The notes beneath the pieces were generated by a model. It searched no databases. It saw nothing but the letters and a program-made list of their open reading frames with translations, and was not told the DNA's origin. Both the position numbers and the translations under genes were made by a program. Positions 10,225 to 21,544 of a stretch of 64,000 bases of DNA are shown here, piece by piece. Position 1 is the first letter of the stretch. Every line of letters begins with the position of its first letter. Origin of the DNA: Anodontia alba (taxonomy: Eukaryota; Mollusca; Bivalvia; Lucinida; Lucinidae); assembly GCA_964016985.1 (NCBI GenBank), contig OZ024827.1:113078029-113142028 (forward strand). The letters are read 5' to 3'.

Positions 10225-11045
10225 GGGACACTGACAAACAGAGCAGAGCCAGATCAGATGCCCCAGATGGTAGTGCCTGATCAGAGTCTGCACTGCTTGC
10301 TTAAATTACAGGAAGTTTAGTTTTAAGAAACAGTCTTCATACTCCCTATTCAGGACCATTTCCCAGTCTACACTCAAGAGACAATCGACCCATCAGTGCT
10401 GTCAGTGCTTTGATTATTGGTGAAATAACTTGTCTGGAGCATTGACTGTCATGTCCATCTGAATTAATGTAATTCACAAAAGCTCTATCATGTCCTTATC
10501 ATGCCAGGTACAGACATACAATACATGACTTCAGATTGGAACAAGCAGCTGTACATCTTTTACAAAAGATACTGTATTTACCCATTAGTATCGGGACAGA
10601 CAGAAAAGCCCTAGATAAGAGGGGGTGGGGTATCAGGTAGATATTTTTCTTATTTCTAAGATATAAGAAAAATATCACTACTTTTTACTTGAAAAAAATG
10701 TCTTATCTGAAGCTATGAGACAGGCTTGATCAAACAGTGCAGATGCCACAGAATGCAACATCTGATCTGGGTCTACACTGTTTGCCACTCATCCAGCAGA
10801 TTTAAGATGCACCAACAGGTGGTAAAATGGACGTTGAAATTTTAGGACAGTAGGATAAGAGTAGTATAGGCAGGCACTACGGGTAGTGCCTGCCTATACT
10901 ACTGTTAAGGCATTAAGGCATCAATATTAACCCATTTTAGTCTGAAGACCCCAAAATGAGTAGATGTAGTTGGCTAACTACAGACCCAGATCAGATGCGG
11001 GCAGAATGCAGCATCTGATAAGGGTCTCTACCATTTGCAAATAGT
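10225..11045. repeat. Cluster of hairpin cores related to MITE C/D, with a perfect palindrome
   Basis: Three degenerate hairpins of the type 'cagtgcagacccagatcaga ... tctgatctgggtctacactg' lie near 10228-10310, 10730-10795 and 10970-11040. A 42-bp near-perfect palindrome with 20-bp arms (10861-10880 and 10883-10902) lies between them. A MITE B deletion derivative is at 10608-10728. No gene is seen. Confidence 0.5.
10608..10728. repeat. MITE family B, internally deleted
   Basis: Both outer arms are present ('agataagagggggt...tatttttcttatttct' and 'ataagaaaaatatcactac...tcttatctgaagct'). The ~60-bp hairpin core is missing and the arms are joined directly. Loss of a palindrome centre by replication slippage is the likely cause. 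Confidence 0.55.
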
Positions 11046-11559
11046 TCTCTTCTATTTGCAAATAGTTAAGCAATTATTTCTCTAGGAATGTCTAAATCAC
11101 ACAGCCTGACATACCAAAAAGTCAATGCTTCCAATATATAGTGTGATGGGGAGTTTATTCAGTCTAAAATGGGTTAGAGGTGAACAAGGTTATCCTCTAA
11201 TTCAAGCAGCTTTGTTACAACAATCTACAATCAAAGATCTGGAAAACTCACAAAAATCATACCTATGCATGAGTATGACAGATAATGGGAAATGTACCTC
11301 CTGATCTGTCTTTCACCATTACTCTAACAAAGGTTCCAGTCTCCTCATTAATGCTTATCACAGAATTTCATGATCTGGCCGCCAATCTAAACATCCAATT
11401 ACAATGTGTGAGCATGATTGAATGTGCCTTTATTGGCGCTAAATTCTGGAATATGAACAGATCATGTTAACTACATGTGACCCCAGCATCTTTCCTTATT
11501 AAATATTATACCTTCAGAGTCATTTCAGGGCATCTTCTCCAAATGTTGCAGTACCAACA

Positions 11560-12045
11560 GAAGGACCGAAAGCTCCAATCCAATCTCGGCCACAAAACTT
11601 TGTTAGAAATTGATCATGAAATAATTTCTACAGGCCATTTTCCTCCTTCCCCTGATTCCAGAAGGGCAGATGTCAGTTACTAGCACAAGTATGTGTGCAA
11701 TTTACTGGTTAACTGGTTAGAGGACTAAGCCTGCCCATGAAAAAGTGAGTAGGTCAACTAACCGGCTTTACATGATGTTAACAGTGTTGACTGGGCGGTA
11801 AAACTCAAATGTGGTGGTTGCAGTTTTTTGGAGTTTTATGTCCCAGTCAACACTGGTAAGATCATGTTGAGCCAGCCAGTCAGCCTACTCAAGCTTGTTC
11901 CTTTAAGCAGTTAACAAGTACTTTGTGCACAGTACTTTCGCTATATAGTAACCGACAATGCCTTTCTTGAATCAGCAAGAGGGGCAGAATGACCAAACAT
12001 TTTTTTTCATGGTCAATCTCCATGAAAGTCAAACATGTTGTGAAT
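11560..12045. repeat. Two SINE F relics in inverted orientation
   Basis: The left copy (about 11585-11810, plus orientation) shows 'gaaattgatcatgaaataat', 'agaagggcagatgtcag' and 'gttgactgggcggtaaaact'. The right copy (about 11826-12045, minus orientation) shows 'cccagtcaacactgg', 'cagttaacaagta' and 'gaggggcagaatgacc'. Facing copies could form a long stem in a transcript. Both are diverged. Confidence 0.5.
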
Positions 12046-12133
12046 ATTCATAAGAAGTGCCTCAGCATGGCACTGCTAATAGGTTCCTAATATCTTTTCA
12101 TCAAGAGGGATAAATATGGTAAGCATATTTTAC

Positions 12134-12325
12134 ATCTCCAGATAAGGCACTATTTTCATCCAAAGAGGACCTATATTTTTCTTATTTCTGCATAAAAACA
12201 TATGTTGCAGTACTCACTAGAAGTATCTCACCAAAGCGCTTCTAATGAGTACCACAACATATGTTTTCGTGCAGAAATAAGAAAAATAATAATTGGATAC
12301 CCCCTCTTATCTGGAGCTATACATG
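12134..12325. repeat. MITE family B
   Basis: Complete architecture: 'tctccagataag', 'tttttcttatttctgcat', a hairpin core with 'cttctaatgagtacc', 'agaaataagaaaaat', and 'cccctcttatctggagct'. The loop 'tatctcaccaaagcgc' is more diverged than the arms. Confidence 0.65.
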
Positions 12326-12647
12326 ATACAGTTGAACATCTCCAAATCAACAAAGAAACATCTCATTAAAGTCACTCTCTGACACAAAGAAAACATGCTG
12401 GCATGTCATAAAAGCTTCTGTTAATTGATGGAAAATTTGTGTACTGTCCATGTCTTTACAAACATTAAAATGCCCGCTGACCCCAGGTAAACCCATAAAA
12501 CAGTTCTAACAATTGGATGCTCAGTAAGGTAAAGTACATGGAGGGCCTGGAAGCTCCAGATAAAGTGACAACTGAGATGGTAATTTAGAAGGTACGGTAA
12601 ATGTCCTAAAATGTCATACACTCAAGTTGCTGACAAAATGGCATATT

Positions 12648-12985
12648 ATAATGCAAACAGTGCAGACCCTGATCAGGGGCAGTCTGATCAGGGTCTACAC
12701 TATTTGCCATCCCACAAAGTATTTTAAGAAACTACTGCATAAAAAGCAAAATTTAGGCAAAAAAGGTATGGAATAAAGTGTTCGAAATATTAGGACATTT
12801 CCCATAATATTTGGAAACCCTAGCTCCTCACCATACTTGTCCTAAAAATTTAAAAAACTCTTTTTGACTATCTACTGATGTGTATAAAAACTGTCGGATG
12901 GCGGATGAGTGGCAATCAGTATAGACCCTGATCAGAGGCTGCCTTTTGCGGCATCTGATCTGGGTGTACACTGTTTGCTCAGGCC
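12648..12985. repeat. Two MITE C/D-type hairpin cores
   Basis: 'gcaaacagtgcagaccctga ... tgatcagggtctacactatt' at 12654-12710 and a looser pair at 12918-12978. Terminal sequences of families C and D are absent, so these are cores without recognised ends. Confidence 0.45.
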
Positions 12986-13350
12986 TGTCTGTCCCAATAC
13001 TTAGGGTCATTTAGGTAGTTTTTGTTATTCCTCAGGATACTGTTGGACAGTTCCATGACACTTCTTGTATGTTTGATAAATGCTGTTAGCTTAGCTTCTT
13101 GTATGTTTGATAAATGTTGTTAGCTTAGCTAAACTGTATGTAATAAAAAAATTGTAAAAAATTTGAATTTGAATAAAAACAAGAGACAAATGATCAAAAC
13201 TATGAAGAAATGGGCACAAATTTCTTGGGACACTGTACCACTTTATATGTTTTTAAAAGTCAAACTAAATGGGACAATTAAGTTCCTCGCCGAGGTGCTT
13301 CCAATAGGTACCTGCAACATATGTTTTCATGGAGAAATAAGAAAGGCGAG

Positions 13351-16211
13351 GTCTGGTGACAACCGGCTGTCAGCAGACTTTTAGGTCTAGTGACAACCAG
13401 TTGTCACTAGACCAAAAGTCTGGTGACAACCGGCTGTCACTAGACCTAAAAGTCTGCTGACAACCAGCTATATTTTCTAATAAAATTATGGAAAATTTGT
13501 CCTTATCATGGAATAATAATGAATGAAAAAGTATAAAAAGGTTTCCATTGACAGTGTTTTCAAAGAAAAATACTGAATAACTTTTAAATGCTCATACAAT
13601 GTAGCTTGCCTTTTAACATTCAATTATTTTCTATCAGCTTATTTAATACTAGCATACTTTTTATGGAACAGATAAATGAATTTATATATAAGACAAGAAA
13701 CAGAAACATGCACATGCACACAGGGCCCCTAGTGGAACCTTTAAAACCATTAAAAACCTTTAATTTTGTTGAAATCCTTTAAAACATTTAAAGTTGGCTG
13801 AAAAACCTGTATTTTGATGAGAAAAACCTTATATTTGGCAATTGTAAATGCAAGAGAAGGGCAGAGCAAATATGTAGCATTTCATAACAGCAAATTATAG
13901 TTGTGTGACTTAAGAGTAATATGTTCCTAAACAGAAATGCAAGTTAGTATTGTCATTTCCATTTAAAGATAAAAATATCAGACTTTCTCTGCAATTTTCT
14001 CCCTATTTTGCTTGAAAGGTGACGGTGCAAGGATCCTTTTGCTTGGGATCTGGCAAGAAATTTAACCATTAAATGCTCTTTATTTTGTACAAAATTCATC
14101 CTGAAAAACTTTTATTTGGCCAAAAATAGCCTTTATAAAAAGCCTTTATTTTTAAGAGACTCTCCTAGGGGGCCTGTATACATGTAACAGGAAACAAACT
14201 ACAATGTACTTCCAAATAACATGTTTTTGTAGTCATGCAAATTTGAAGGTTTTGGTTGAAGTATATTTCAGTTAAATAACCAATTCATAAAAGTTCATAA
14301 ATAATGAACCCATCTTTACTGGTTTCTAAATCTATACTGGTTTCTTTTCTTAAAATTAGAGCTGTCAGAGGATCTCACTACATCCCCACTGCAGCGCTAT
14401 CAGAGGAGAAAAACTTATAGTGTTGAAATATTTTAAATTCATGCTTACCAGATAACATCATTATAGGATATGGTTACATGGCAACATAAATCTATGAAAT
14501 TATTTAAATCCATGAGTTATGAGCCCTTGGCCCTGATTCCGGTACACACAATACATCAACCCACCGTTCATGAGTGTACCAGGTTTCAACTTTTGTTACC
14601 CTTACAGTTCTTGAGAAAACTGGGACAAAAAATTTTCATTAATGGCAAATTGTAAAACCTATCAAGGGATGTAACTTTAACATATTTCAAGACCATTTTT
14701 ATAACAAATTACAAAGATCTAAAATGTTACTGAAATACACTGATCACTTATATGACATACAGCGGCTTCTACAAAGGCATTGTTACACAAGAAGGAAGCT
14801 CTGGAGATAATTTTGAACCTGTTTTCCAAGAGTATTAAAACTTCCAAGCTGTGGCTTATGCATTAAAGTGGTATGTCAGATACATATCTTATTGAGAGGC
14901 AAGTATAGCGATACATATCATATCATGAGGTGACGATATTGTTACAGCCCTTAATGCTAGTCAAGAGTTTATATCTATGTACTAAATGAGTACATAAATG
15001 AAGATACCCTCTCTAGATACAGTCATTACTTAAAGGAAAATGTACATAAACTATTAAGCATGATTGGTTGAGTAATTTGGTGAAAAAATTATGAAAATTG
15101 GTTGGTAAGTAAGAAAGTTGTTGGATTTCAACATTCTATAAAATGCTGTCATGGAAGCTGCCATTTTAGTGAGTGAGTGATGTCATAACCACCCAATTAA
15201 ACATGCAAAAATAGTAACATTTTGTTGCTGTCTAACCATAAATGTATTCATTTGCATAAAAACTAAGAACTATTTCACATTAGCAGAATATTCCTGTCCA
15301 TAGACGACTTTTATTTGTGTTTTAAAAAGCTAAACATCTGATTAAATATTCAAAATATTTAATATTTAAAATGGCGGCACCCATACTCAGGGTTATATGA
15401 AATATAAAATATATCTTTCTTATTTCCTAACCGATTTTGATCAAATTTGCTCCAAAATTCTTGTTTTTTCCTAGAGCTTAATACTTTCAGACATACCTGT
15501 ACATTGCATTTAGTGGGTGTTTCCCTTTGATTATTGTATTGGAAAGGAAATAAGTTCAAAGTAAAACTGAATAAAATAGCAGTGCAGATGCTATTAAAAC
15601 AATGCAGTCTTCTCAAAACTGACTAGAGTACAGTTTATATGCAAAAGCTCCATAGCTCTGATCACTGAAACCAAATATGGTAAAACATTACATTTAGCAT
15701 TAAAAGTCTTCCATAACAGTCAAAGAAAAGTAATCATACATGTCCTTACTTCAAATGCTGGGGAGATCTCATAACTTGGACCACAGCTGATCTACTCCCA
15801 AACCTGGATAGGAGAGAGTGACGATGCTGGGGTCTTAAATGTATTCATGTAAATATTTAACCTGGTTATGTCCTGTGATTAACGCCATTTTTGCCTCCCA
15901 CCCCAAAAATAATAATATTTAAAGATCTTGACTCTATGAGATACTATTTGACTGATAAGTACAATGAGTTAAATATTGTTTGGATGCCTCACTTAAATGA
16001 TTAATATACCAACAACTGTCTTAAAAATCTTATATAAAAGAAAAAAAAATAGCAAAATAAATGCCTGAAAATGTAGAATTAACTGTGAAACCAATAATTA
16101 TTACACAGGATTATTGGAAAAATACAGCTGGTTGTCAGCAGACTTTTTGGTCTAGTGACAACCGGTTGTCACCAGACCTAAAAGTCTGCTGACAGCCGGT
16201 TGTCACCAGAC
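13351..16211. mobile_element. 2.9-kb element with iterated palindromic ends
   Basis: Both ends are built of alternating 'gtctggtgacaaccggctgt' and 'cagcagacttttaggtcta' modules that are themselves palindromic. The left end (13351-13472) has about four modules and the right end (16125-16211) about three; they are inverted relative to each other and begin gtctggtgac / gtcaccagac. No target duplication could be fixed. The interior (13473-16124) is AT-rich, lacks any frame I recognise and holds no obvious MITE. The left flank is half of a MITE B (13270-13348) whose other half is not adjacent. Confidence 0.6.
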
Positions 16212-16499
16212 ACTTCCAATAAGAAAACATCAGTACTTATTGTTTGAAAATCTAAGACAAAGTGACCAGTGGGTGACGTACAACCCAAGCCAGTACCAAT
16301 CCATCCCCAGGTATTGATAAAATAATGTGTTAAAAACTTCAACGCAAAACCTTTGACGCAGATGTCCATTAACACAATGGAAAGACAAATGAACATACAT
16401 AGGAACCTGAACAAACACACAAATGGAAAAGCAAAAACTATATACCCCATGCATACAAGTATGCCAGAGGAGTAAATCAAAGTGCCAAAGGCACTGAAA

Positions 16500-17040
16500 T
16501 GACAGATTCTATCAGAAATTCATCAAAAAAAATTCTTAATTTGTATAAAACCTTTACAAGAAGAACGCCTAATGGCATTATGGACAGGTTTATCAGAAAG
16601 GTTAACCAAAAGATACAAACCTGCCGGACGACACCTGCCCGGACTTTGCTTTTTTAAAGCACGGATTTTTGAAAACCTGTCCAATAAAAAGGTTTCATAT
16701 TTGTTATACAGTGCTCTGAAGTTCCACCTGATGTTTTGAAGTTTCAAAAGAAATATTTTATCTCAAAATGTTGCAAAAAGCCAGTTATCACATGCAATAC
16801 AGAGCTGAAATTGTGATTAATTTTCTTCAATAACTTAATACCTGTACTTAAAAATTGGTTGCAAATGACGTCATTAAATTTGCTGTGCAACCTGCAAATT
16901 TAAAACAAAATTGCGGACCTTTTGTTGGGTTCTTTTTAAAGAAGCCAACTTGTTGTCTACTTTCCCTTTCACAATCGAGCATTCAATAAAAGGAAATAAC
17001 CGAAGTATCTTGAGTACTTAAAGTTGCACATAGATTTTTA
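16500..17040. other. Region without a recognised gene; one CRE palindrome
   Basis: Contains a short inverted repeat ('ggacaggttt' near 16579 and 'aaacctgtcc' near 16674) and a perfect TGACGTCA at 16866-16873 within an extended A/T palindrome. A 69-codon minus frame at 17038-17247 reads plausibly as protein but matches nothing I know, so it is not called as a gene. Confidence 0.3.
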
Positions 17041-17254
17041 ACACTTTCCTTTTTTTCTGACTTTAAACCCAAGCATTCTTTTTATTAAAATGCTGCAGCT
17101 AAAATATTTACTGTTAAGCAAATCAACAGCAGCGAGAAAAACATCTTGTAATGTTTGACTAAAGCTCTGTCCCTTTAATCCGATAGTATTGAATTTTTTA
17201 CACAGGTCAAACAAATGGGCAAGTGCTCTGTAAAAAAGTTTCATCATACCATAT

Positions 17255-17395
17255 TTTGAATTTTTTTTTTTCCCAAGGAGACAGCATTTGACATTTCATG
17301 TAAACTGATTCCTCTTTTGAGACAATTTGCATGAAATGTCAAATTCTGTTTTATGGTAAAAACATCTGCTGATTTTGTCCAGGTTAATTTTTGAC
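17255..17395. repeat. MITE family A, short copy
   Basis: Shows 'tttgacatttcatgtaaact', 'gagacaatttgcatgaaatg', 'caaattctgttttatgg' and 'catctgctgattttgtcc'. Both outer ends are trimmed. Confidence 0.5.
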
Positions 17396-17699
17396 ACGCG
17401 GGTCATGATGCGGCGCCTGTTCTATCAATAGCTAACAACAAATTTCGCATATCAACCTTACAACCTATCTAACACACTGAGCTAATATTGAAGAAAACAC
17501 TTTGCAGCATGATTATGAGCACAGCTTTTTTTTTTTCTTTTATTATCAAGCATAAAAAAAATCTTCAGAATCTATATTAAATTTGGACAGTAATAGCTGA
17601 TTAGACAGTGTTTATATTGCTGGTAACAGTAGCTTACGGTCTAGTTTCTCGTGCCACATCTTTAGTCCAGCGCAGGTGTATTGATACACAAGTATGTTA

Positions 17700-17900
17700 A
17701 TATGTTAACCCTTAAACTGCATACTACGACTGTAGCAGATGTCAATTTCATTTTTTTCTCTTATTTTATCAGAGAAATTTATGCGATTCATCCGCTGGCA
17801 AATAATTCATATCAAATACTTAAGTCTGGTTTTCTCTGCAAAAATAAGGGAGAAATCTGAATGTCGTCTGCTTTAAAAATTGCATGGGGCTATAAAGTTA
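17700..17900. repeat. MITE family A2-like relic
   Basis: Starts 'ttaacccttaaactgc' near 17706 and carries 'gattcatccgctggcaaataattcat', 'ttctctgcaaaaataaggg' and 'tgtcgtctgc'. It is a heavily mutated relative of the copy at 61609-61838. Confidence 0.4.
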
Positions 17901-18039
17901 TTTATAGCTTTATTCGTATAAATCGGACTACATTTTGAGCAGACACATATTTCAGTGGTAGTGAAAGCCGGATGCAACTTGAAAATGTGTATTCCAGCAA
18001 GGAATGACAGATGAATCTCTCATTAAAAAATTATCTTAC

Positions 18040-18132
18040 CTGGTGCTAGAATGTTGTTTATTTTTAACACAGCTAAACTTTTTTGCATTCTCTACACTAT
18101 ATGAGCAGACAAATTGAGCAGGATTTTTCTGA
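18040..18132 (-). CDS. Candidate internal exon, unrecognised
   Basis: On the minus strand an open frame of about 50 codons ends at a splice-donor-like accag|gtaaga (donor at 18039-18038). A plausible acceptor, aaatttttag|tcag, lies at 18133. Between them, 93 nt read as residues including NPAQFVCSYSVENAKKFSC and give a phase-2 to phase-2 exon. I recognise no family. AT-rich DNA yields frames of this length by chance, so the call is weak. It lies on the same strand as the cadherin exon 15 kb away but shows no EC motifs. Confidence 0.18.
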
Positions 18133-18258
18133 CTAAAAATTTCACAGAACAAATGACATGATATTTCACTGACATCATCCAGTAATTTAAAATGTCAACT
18201 TTGGTATTTAAATGCATCAGCCAGGTAAATGCATTCTTCAAGATTAACTTTGTATTAG

Positions 18259-18358
18259 TACCGACAAACAAAAATACAGATAAACCAGATATGTTTTATT
18301 ATTCCCGGGAAATGGATCTCAAAAGAACTTTTTCAACCAAAGAGTCTTTAATGAAAAG
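18259..18358 (+). CDS. Candidate internal exon, unrecognised
   Basis: A 100-nt block lies between acceptor-like ctttgtattag (ending 18258) and donor aaaag|gtattg (18359). It encodes about 32 residues including DKPDMFYYSREMDLKRTFS and is rich in charged residues. The phase (2 nt completing a codon at the start, 2 nt left at the end) does not join directly to the 20866-21008 exon. Either an intermediate exon exists or one of the two is false. No family is recognised. Confidence 0.22.
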
Positions 18359-18689
18359 GTATTGTAATTTTTTATTCCTCCATCAAAACATACTGGGACA
18401 TTGTGGTACTAACTATGAGCACCTATAACCAAGGCTATGCTTAGAAAATAAAGTTTAAACACTGGTAACATACTTTTGTTTAAAAAAAAAATGGCAACAT
18501 TTTACCACTAAGCAGGGTCAGAAACCAACAAAAGCATCCAAGAAAAATGACTGATCTAAATTCAGCCCATCATGCAATCAAAGACCTGGAATTCCAATAA
18601 TTAATCTGTACATCTTTTTTCTCTCAACACCATCATGTGTCAATGTCAGCAGTCTGAAGTCTCAGAACATGCTCTTAATATAAGTTCCA

Positions 18690-18877
18690 TAGCCCCAGAT
18701 CAGATTTTTTCCAACCAAAAAAATATTGATATTTATCCTACTTCTCCACAAAAACATATGTTGTGGGTACTCATTAGAAGTGCCTCACTGAGGCACTTCT
18801 AATGAGTACCCACAATATATGTTTTTGCGGAGAAATAAGAAAGACATCTGGATATTCCTCTTATCTGAAGCTATATA
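18690..18877. repeat. MITE family B, well preserved
   Basis: The hairpin core is nearly perfect: 'gtgggtactcattagaagtg' with 'cctcactgagg' at the tip and its complement. Arms 'ctccacaaaaacatatgttg' and 'gcggagaaataagaaagaca', with ends 'agccccagat' and 'cttatctgaagct'. Confidence 0.7.
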
Positions 18878-19119
18878 TACTACTAGTAGGGAGGAAGTTG
18901 TGGATCAATACCATAACAGAAGTTCATGAAGCCTTATACTGAAGACAGGAGATTGTCAGGGATGATAGACATGTTGCCATAGTTCCAAACCAGAAAAATA
19001 TGTTTTTGTTTCATCCAGAAAATATTTGTCATGGGTACTACATGTATATTAGGTCTGCCTATACTGTCAGACAATTCTAATGAATACAAATAATTTGTTT
19101 ACGTGACTAGAAATGTGTG

Positions 19120-19600
19120 TTTGTAAAACACCCAAATATATGCTTTTCCATACAAAAAGCCAAAGATGGAAAGGGGCATCTCTGACAAAATTAATCTATT
19201 TTTTCAAAAGTTAATCAGGTGATCCGTTCTTCAGGCCCAATAAGTACACCAAGTTTCCAGACCCTAGCTCAAATACATTGTAGCACAGCGCCAGTTAAGA
19301 CACTTTTTTCAATCCAAAAGTATTGATATTTTTCTTATTTCTCCATGAAAACATATGTAGTGGGTACTCATTAGAAGCACCTCGGCGAGGCGCTTCTAAT
19401 AAGTACCGACAATAATATGTTTTCGTGGAGAAATGAGAAACATATTTACCAGATACCCTCCCGTATCTAGACCTATAATTGTAGTTATCAAGATATCGCG
19501 TTCACGAGAAAAGTTTGATGAACAGACAAAATGGATGGACAGATGAACCACTCAAATGCATTATATGCCCTTCCAATTTCTTCGAAGTTGGGTACATGAA
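19120..19600. repeat. Dispersed repeat (family of 1-432) split by a MITE B
   Basis: The left part (to about 19295) has 'ttcaaaagttaatcaggt' and 'accaagtttccagaccctagct'. The right part (from about 19480) has 'acagacaaaatggatggacag' and 'ttcttcgaagttggg'. MITE B occupies about 19296-19475 with the core 'gcacctcggcgaggcgcttc', so the MITE inserted after the dispersed repeat. Confidence 0.6.
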
Positions 19601-20382
19601 AATATTTTTGTTTCTCCAAGAAAATATATATTGTGGTACAGAGTACCTTAACATAAGCTGCATTTTGGGGTGTTTACCCTATAAAAAAATCTGAAAAAGT
19701 TATTCAAAATGAATTTATGGGGTGATTACCCAAATATCAGTAATTCTTGCACTCATTAATTAAAAAAACCAAGGTACCCAAAGAAAAAACTCAGTGAGAA
19801 ATGGTTGGGTAAAAAAAAACAGGAATACCCAATTGCTTAAAACCTTATCTAAAGCACTGGTACATATCAAATGGTCTGGATGGGGTTTACTGACTACTGA
19901 TTCAGGGCTTTGTTTTTTACTGACTACTGATTTTGGTCTAAAATTTTATTGACTACTGATTTTTATAATACAGAATTTAACAATAAGCCCAAAAAATCCA
20001 AACTATACTGATTTTTGTGGACACAGCTTTATCGATGACTGACTGATTTTTTGTACCCCGCAGCCAGACCCTCATATCAGGCCTGCCTCAATGTCAGGGA
20101 ATTCTAATAAATACCCTGGTACATGTAACTTGTTTTCATGAAAAAAAAATCAGAAAGAGGCACTGTATCTACATTCTACACTTATAATTAGCATTGGAGC
20201 AGGCAGGTCTGAGCAAACTGTGTAGACCTAGATCAAATGTCACAAAATGTGGTGCCTGACCAACGGGTCTACACAGTTGACAACAGTTACTATGTACATG
20301 TAGTACTTCTAGACACATGAACAGATAGTAAAATGGACATGTTCTAATTTTAGCTTGTCACAAGAACCATATTTACTCTTAA

Positions 20383-20577
20383 CCCTTGTCTTGCTGAATA
20401 AATTAAGAGGCCATGCCCATCTCTAATTTCCAGCCCATCAGATTACTTGATCCGTTTTTTTGATAGAAATTCACATACTTAATGACAGACTGCAGATCCA
20501 AATCAGTTGGCTTTTTCATTCTGGATCTACACTGTTTGCTAAGACAGGGTATATCCGGGATCAGAAGGGCAAGGGTT
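20383..20577. repeat. MITE family C
   Basis: Begins after TTAA (20379-20382) with 'cccttgtcttgctgaataaa' and ends 'atccgggatcagaagggcaa'. The right TTAA is mutated to 'gttta'. The hairpin core is shortened ('cagttggctttttcattctgg'). Confidence 0.6.
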
Positions 20578-20589
20578 TAGTATTTTTGA

Positions 20590-20670
20590 GACAGGCTTGT
20601 GAAAATAGTACAGACCCAGATCAGATGCCACAGTTTGTGGCATCTGATCTGGGTCAACAACTGTTTGTCA
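20590..20670. repeat. MITE C/D-type hairpin core
   Basis: 'cagacccagatcagatgcca' pairs with 'tggcatctgatctgggtcaa' around 'cagtttg'. Termini are absent. Confidence 0.5.
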
Positions 20671-20865
20671 CTCATCTAGCAGTTTTTAGACACATCTGAC
20701 AACAGGTACTGAAATGGACTTGTTCAACTTCAGTAGACTGGCTCCAGTCATTTCTGCAATTGTTTTTTTTTTGTGTTTTTTTTTTTTTTTTTTTTTTTTT
20801 TTGTCATTCTTTATCACTTCCTGTTGCTGTATTTGTCTCTAATCCATTTCACTGTTTTACTACAG

Positions 20866-21008
20866 AAATTATCTTTTCCACTATGGGACATAACTTATCA
20901 AATCATTATAAGCTGTACTGGATTGTATACCTTTGAAGAGAAAACCCTAGAAAAGATAGAGTCTGGAGACAAACTAAACTTTCAGGACCAGTATGATATC
21001 ATAACGAG
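20866..21008 (+). CDS. Candidate internal coding exon of an unidentified gene
   Basis: A 143-nt exon lies between a good acceptor (pyrimidine-rich, ending ctacag at 20865) and a good donor (acgag|gtaagg at 21009). It opens in phase 0, ends in phase 2, and encodes 47 residues containing PLWDITYQIIISCTGLYTF followed by a charged stretch ending DQYDIITR. The mixed hydrophobic-acidic composition looks like a folded domain and unlike the surrounding repeats. I do not recognise the family. A poly-T run (20779-20803) sits upstream and may have been added by slippage. No other exon of the gene could be joined with confidence, so flanking introns are probably long. Confidence 0.42.
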
Positions 21009-21222
21009 GTAAGGTTACAGAATATGGTATATTTCTTGGATGAAACAAATGTCTTTTTCAACTCTAATTGGGTTATAGAAGAATTCACTTGGGGAACTGC
21101 TTCAGACATCCTGTCAATTCTGTAGATGGTGAGGTTAGGTTCTGTCCCTCTGGGTGCCTACCTGTCACATTTTAAGCTTCTAACAAAATGCAGAGTTTGC
21201 AAAACTTTGCCATTTAACCCTT

Positions 21223-21465
21223 TAACCCTTAAAGCGCCAAGAAAATCTGCATCTGAAAATGTCGTCTGCTTATGTCTTCTGCTGCATCTTCTTGCAAACT
21301 TTTCAAACTTACATTTTGCATATAGGCAAACAGTGTGGACCCAGATCAGACTGCTCCTAAAGGAGCAGTCTGATCTAGGTCAACACTGTTTGCAACAATG
21401 ACTTTTAAAGTAACCGGCAGAAGACAAAGCAGAGGACAATTGTTGTGATTGGCGCTTTAAGGGTT
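21223..21465. repeat. MITE family D, TTAA-type
   Basis: Ends 'ttaacccttaaagcgccaag' and 'ttggcgctttaagggttaag'. The middle hairpin is 'gacccagatcagactgctcc' with its complement. 'gtcgtctgctta' and 'agacaaagcagagg' lie between the ends and the core. A complete, well-preserved copy. Confidence 0.75.
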
Positions 21466-21544
21466 AAGCCCTGCAGACCAAAATATTTTTTTGCAAACAG
21501 TGTAGTTCCTGAAGAGATGGCTCATAATCAGGATCTAGACTGTT

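Noticed and set aside
11250..11350. Minus-strand frame reading INEETGTFVRVMVKDRSGG, at first sight cadherin-like
   Set aside because: Preceded by a stop, no good acceptor, weak donor; too short to support an exon of the cadherin gene.
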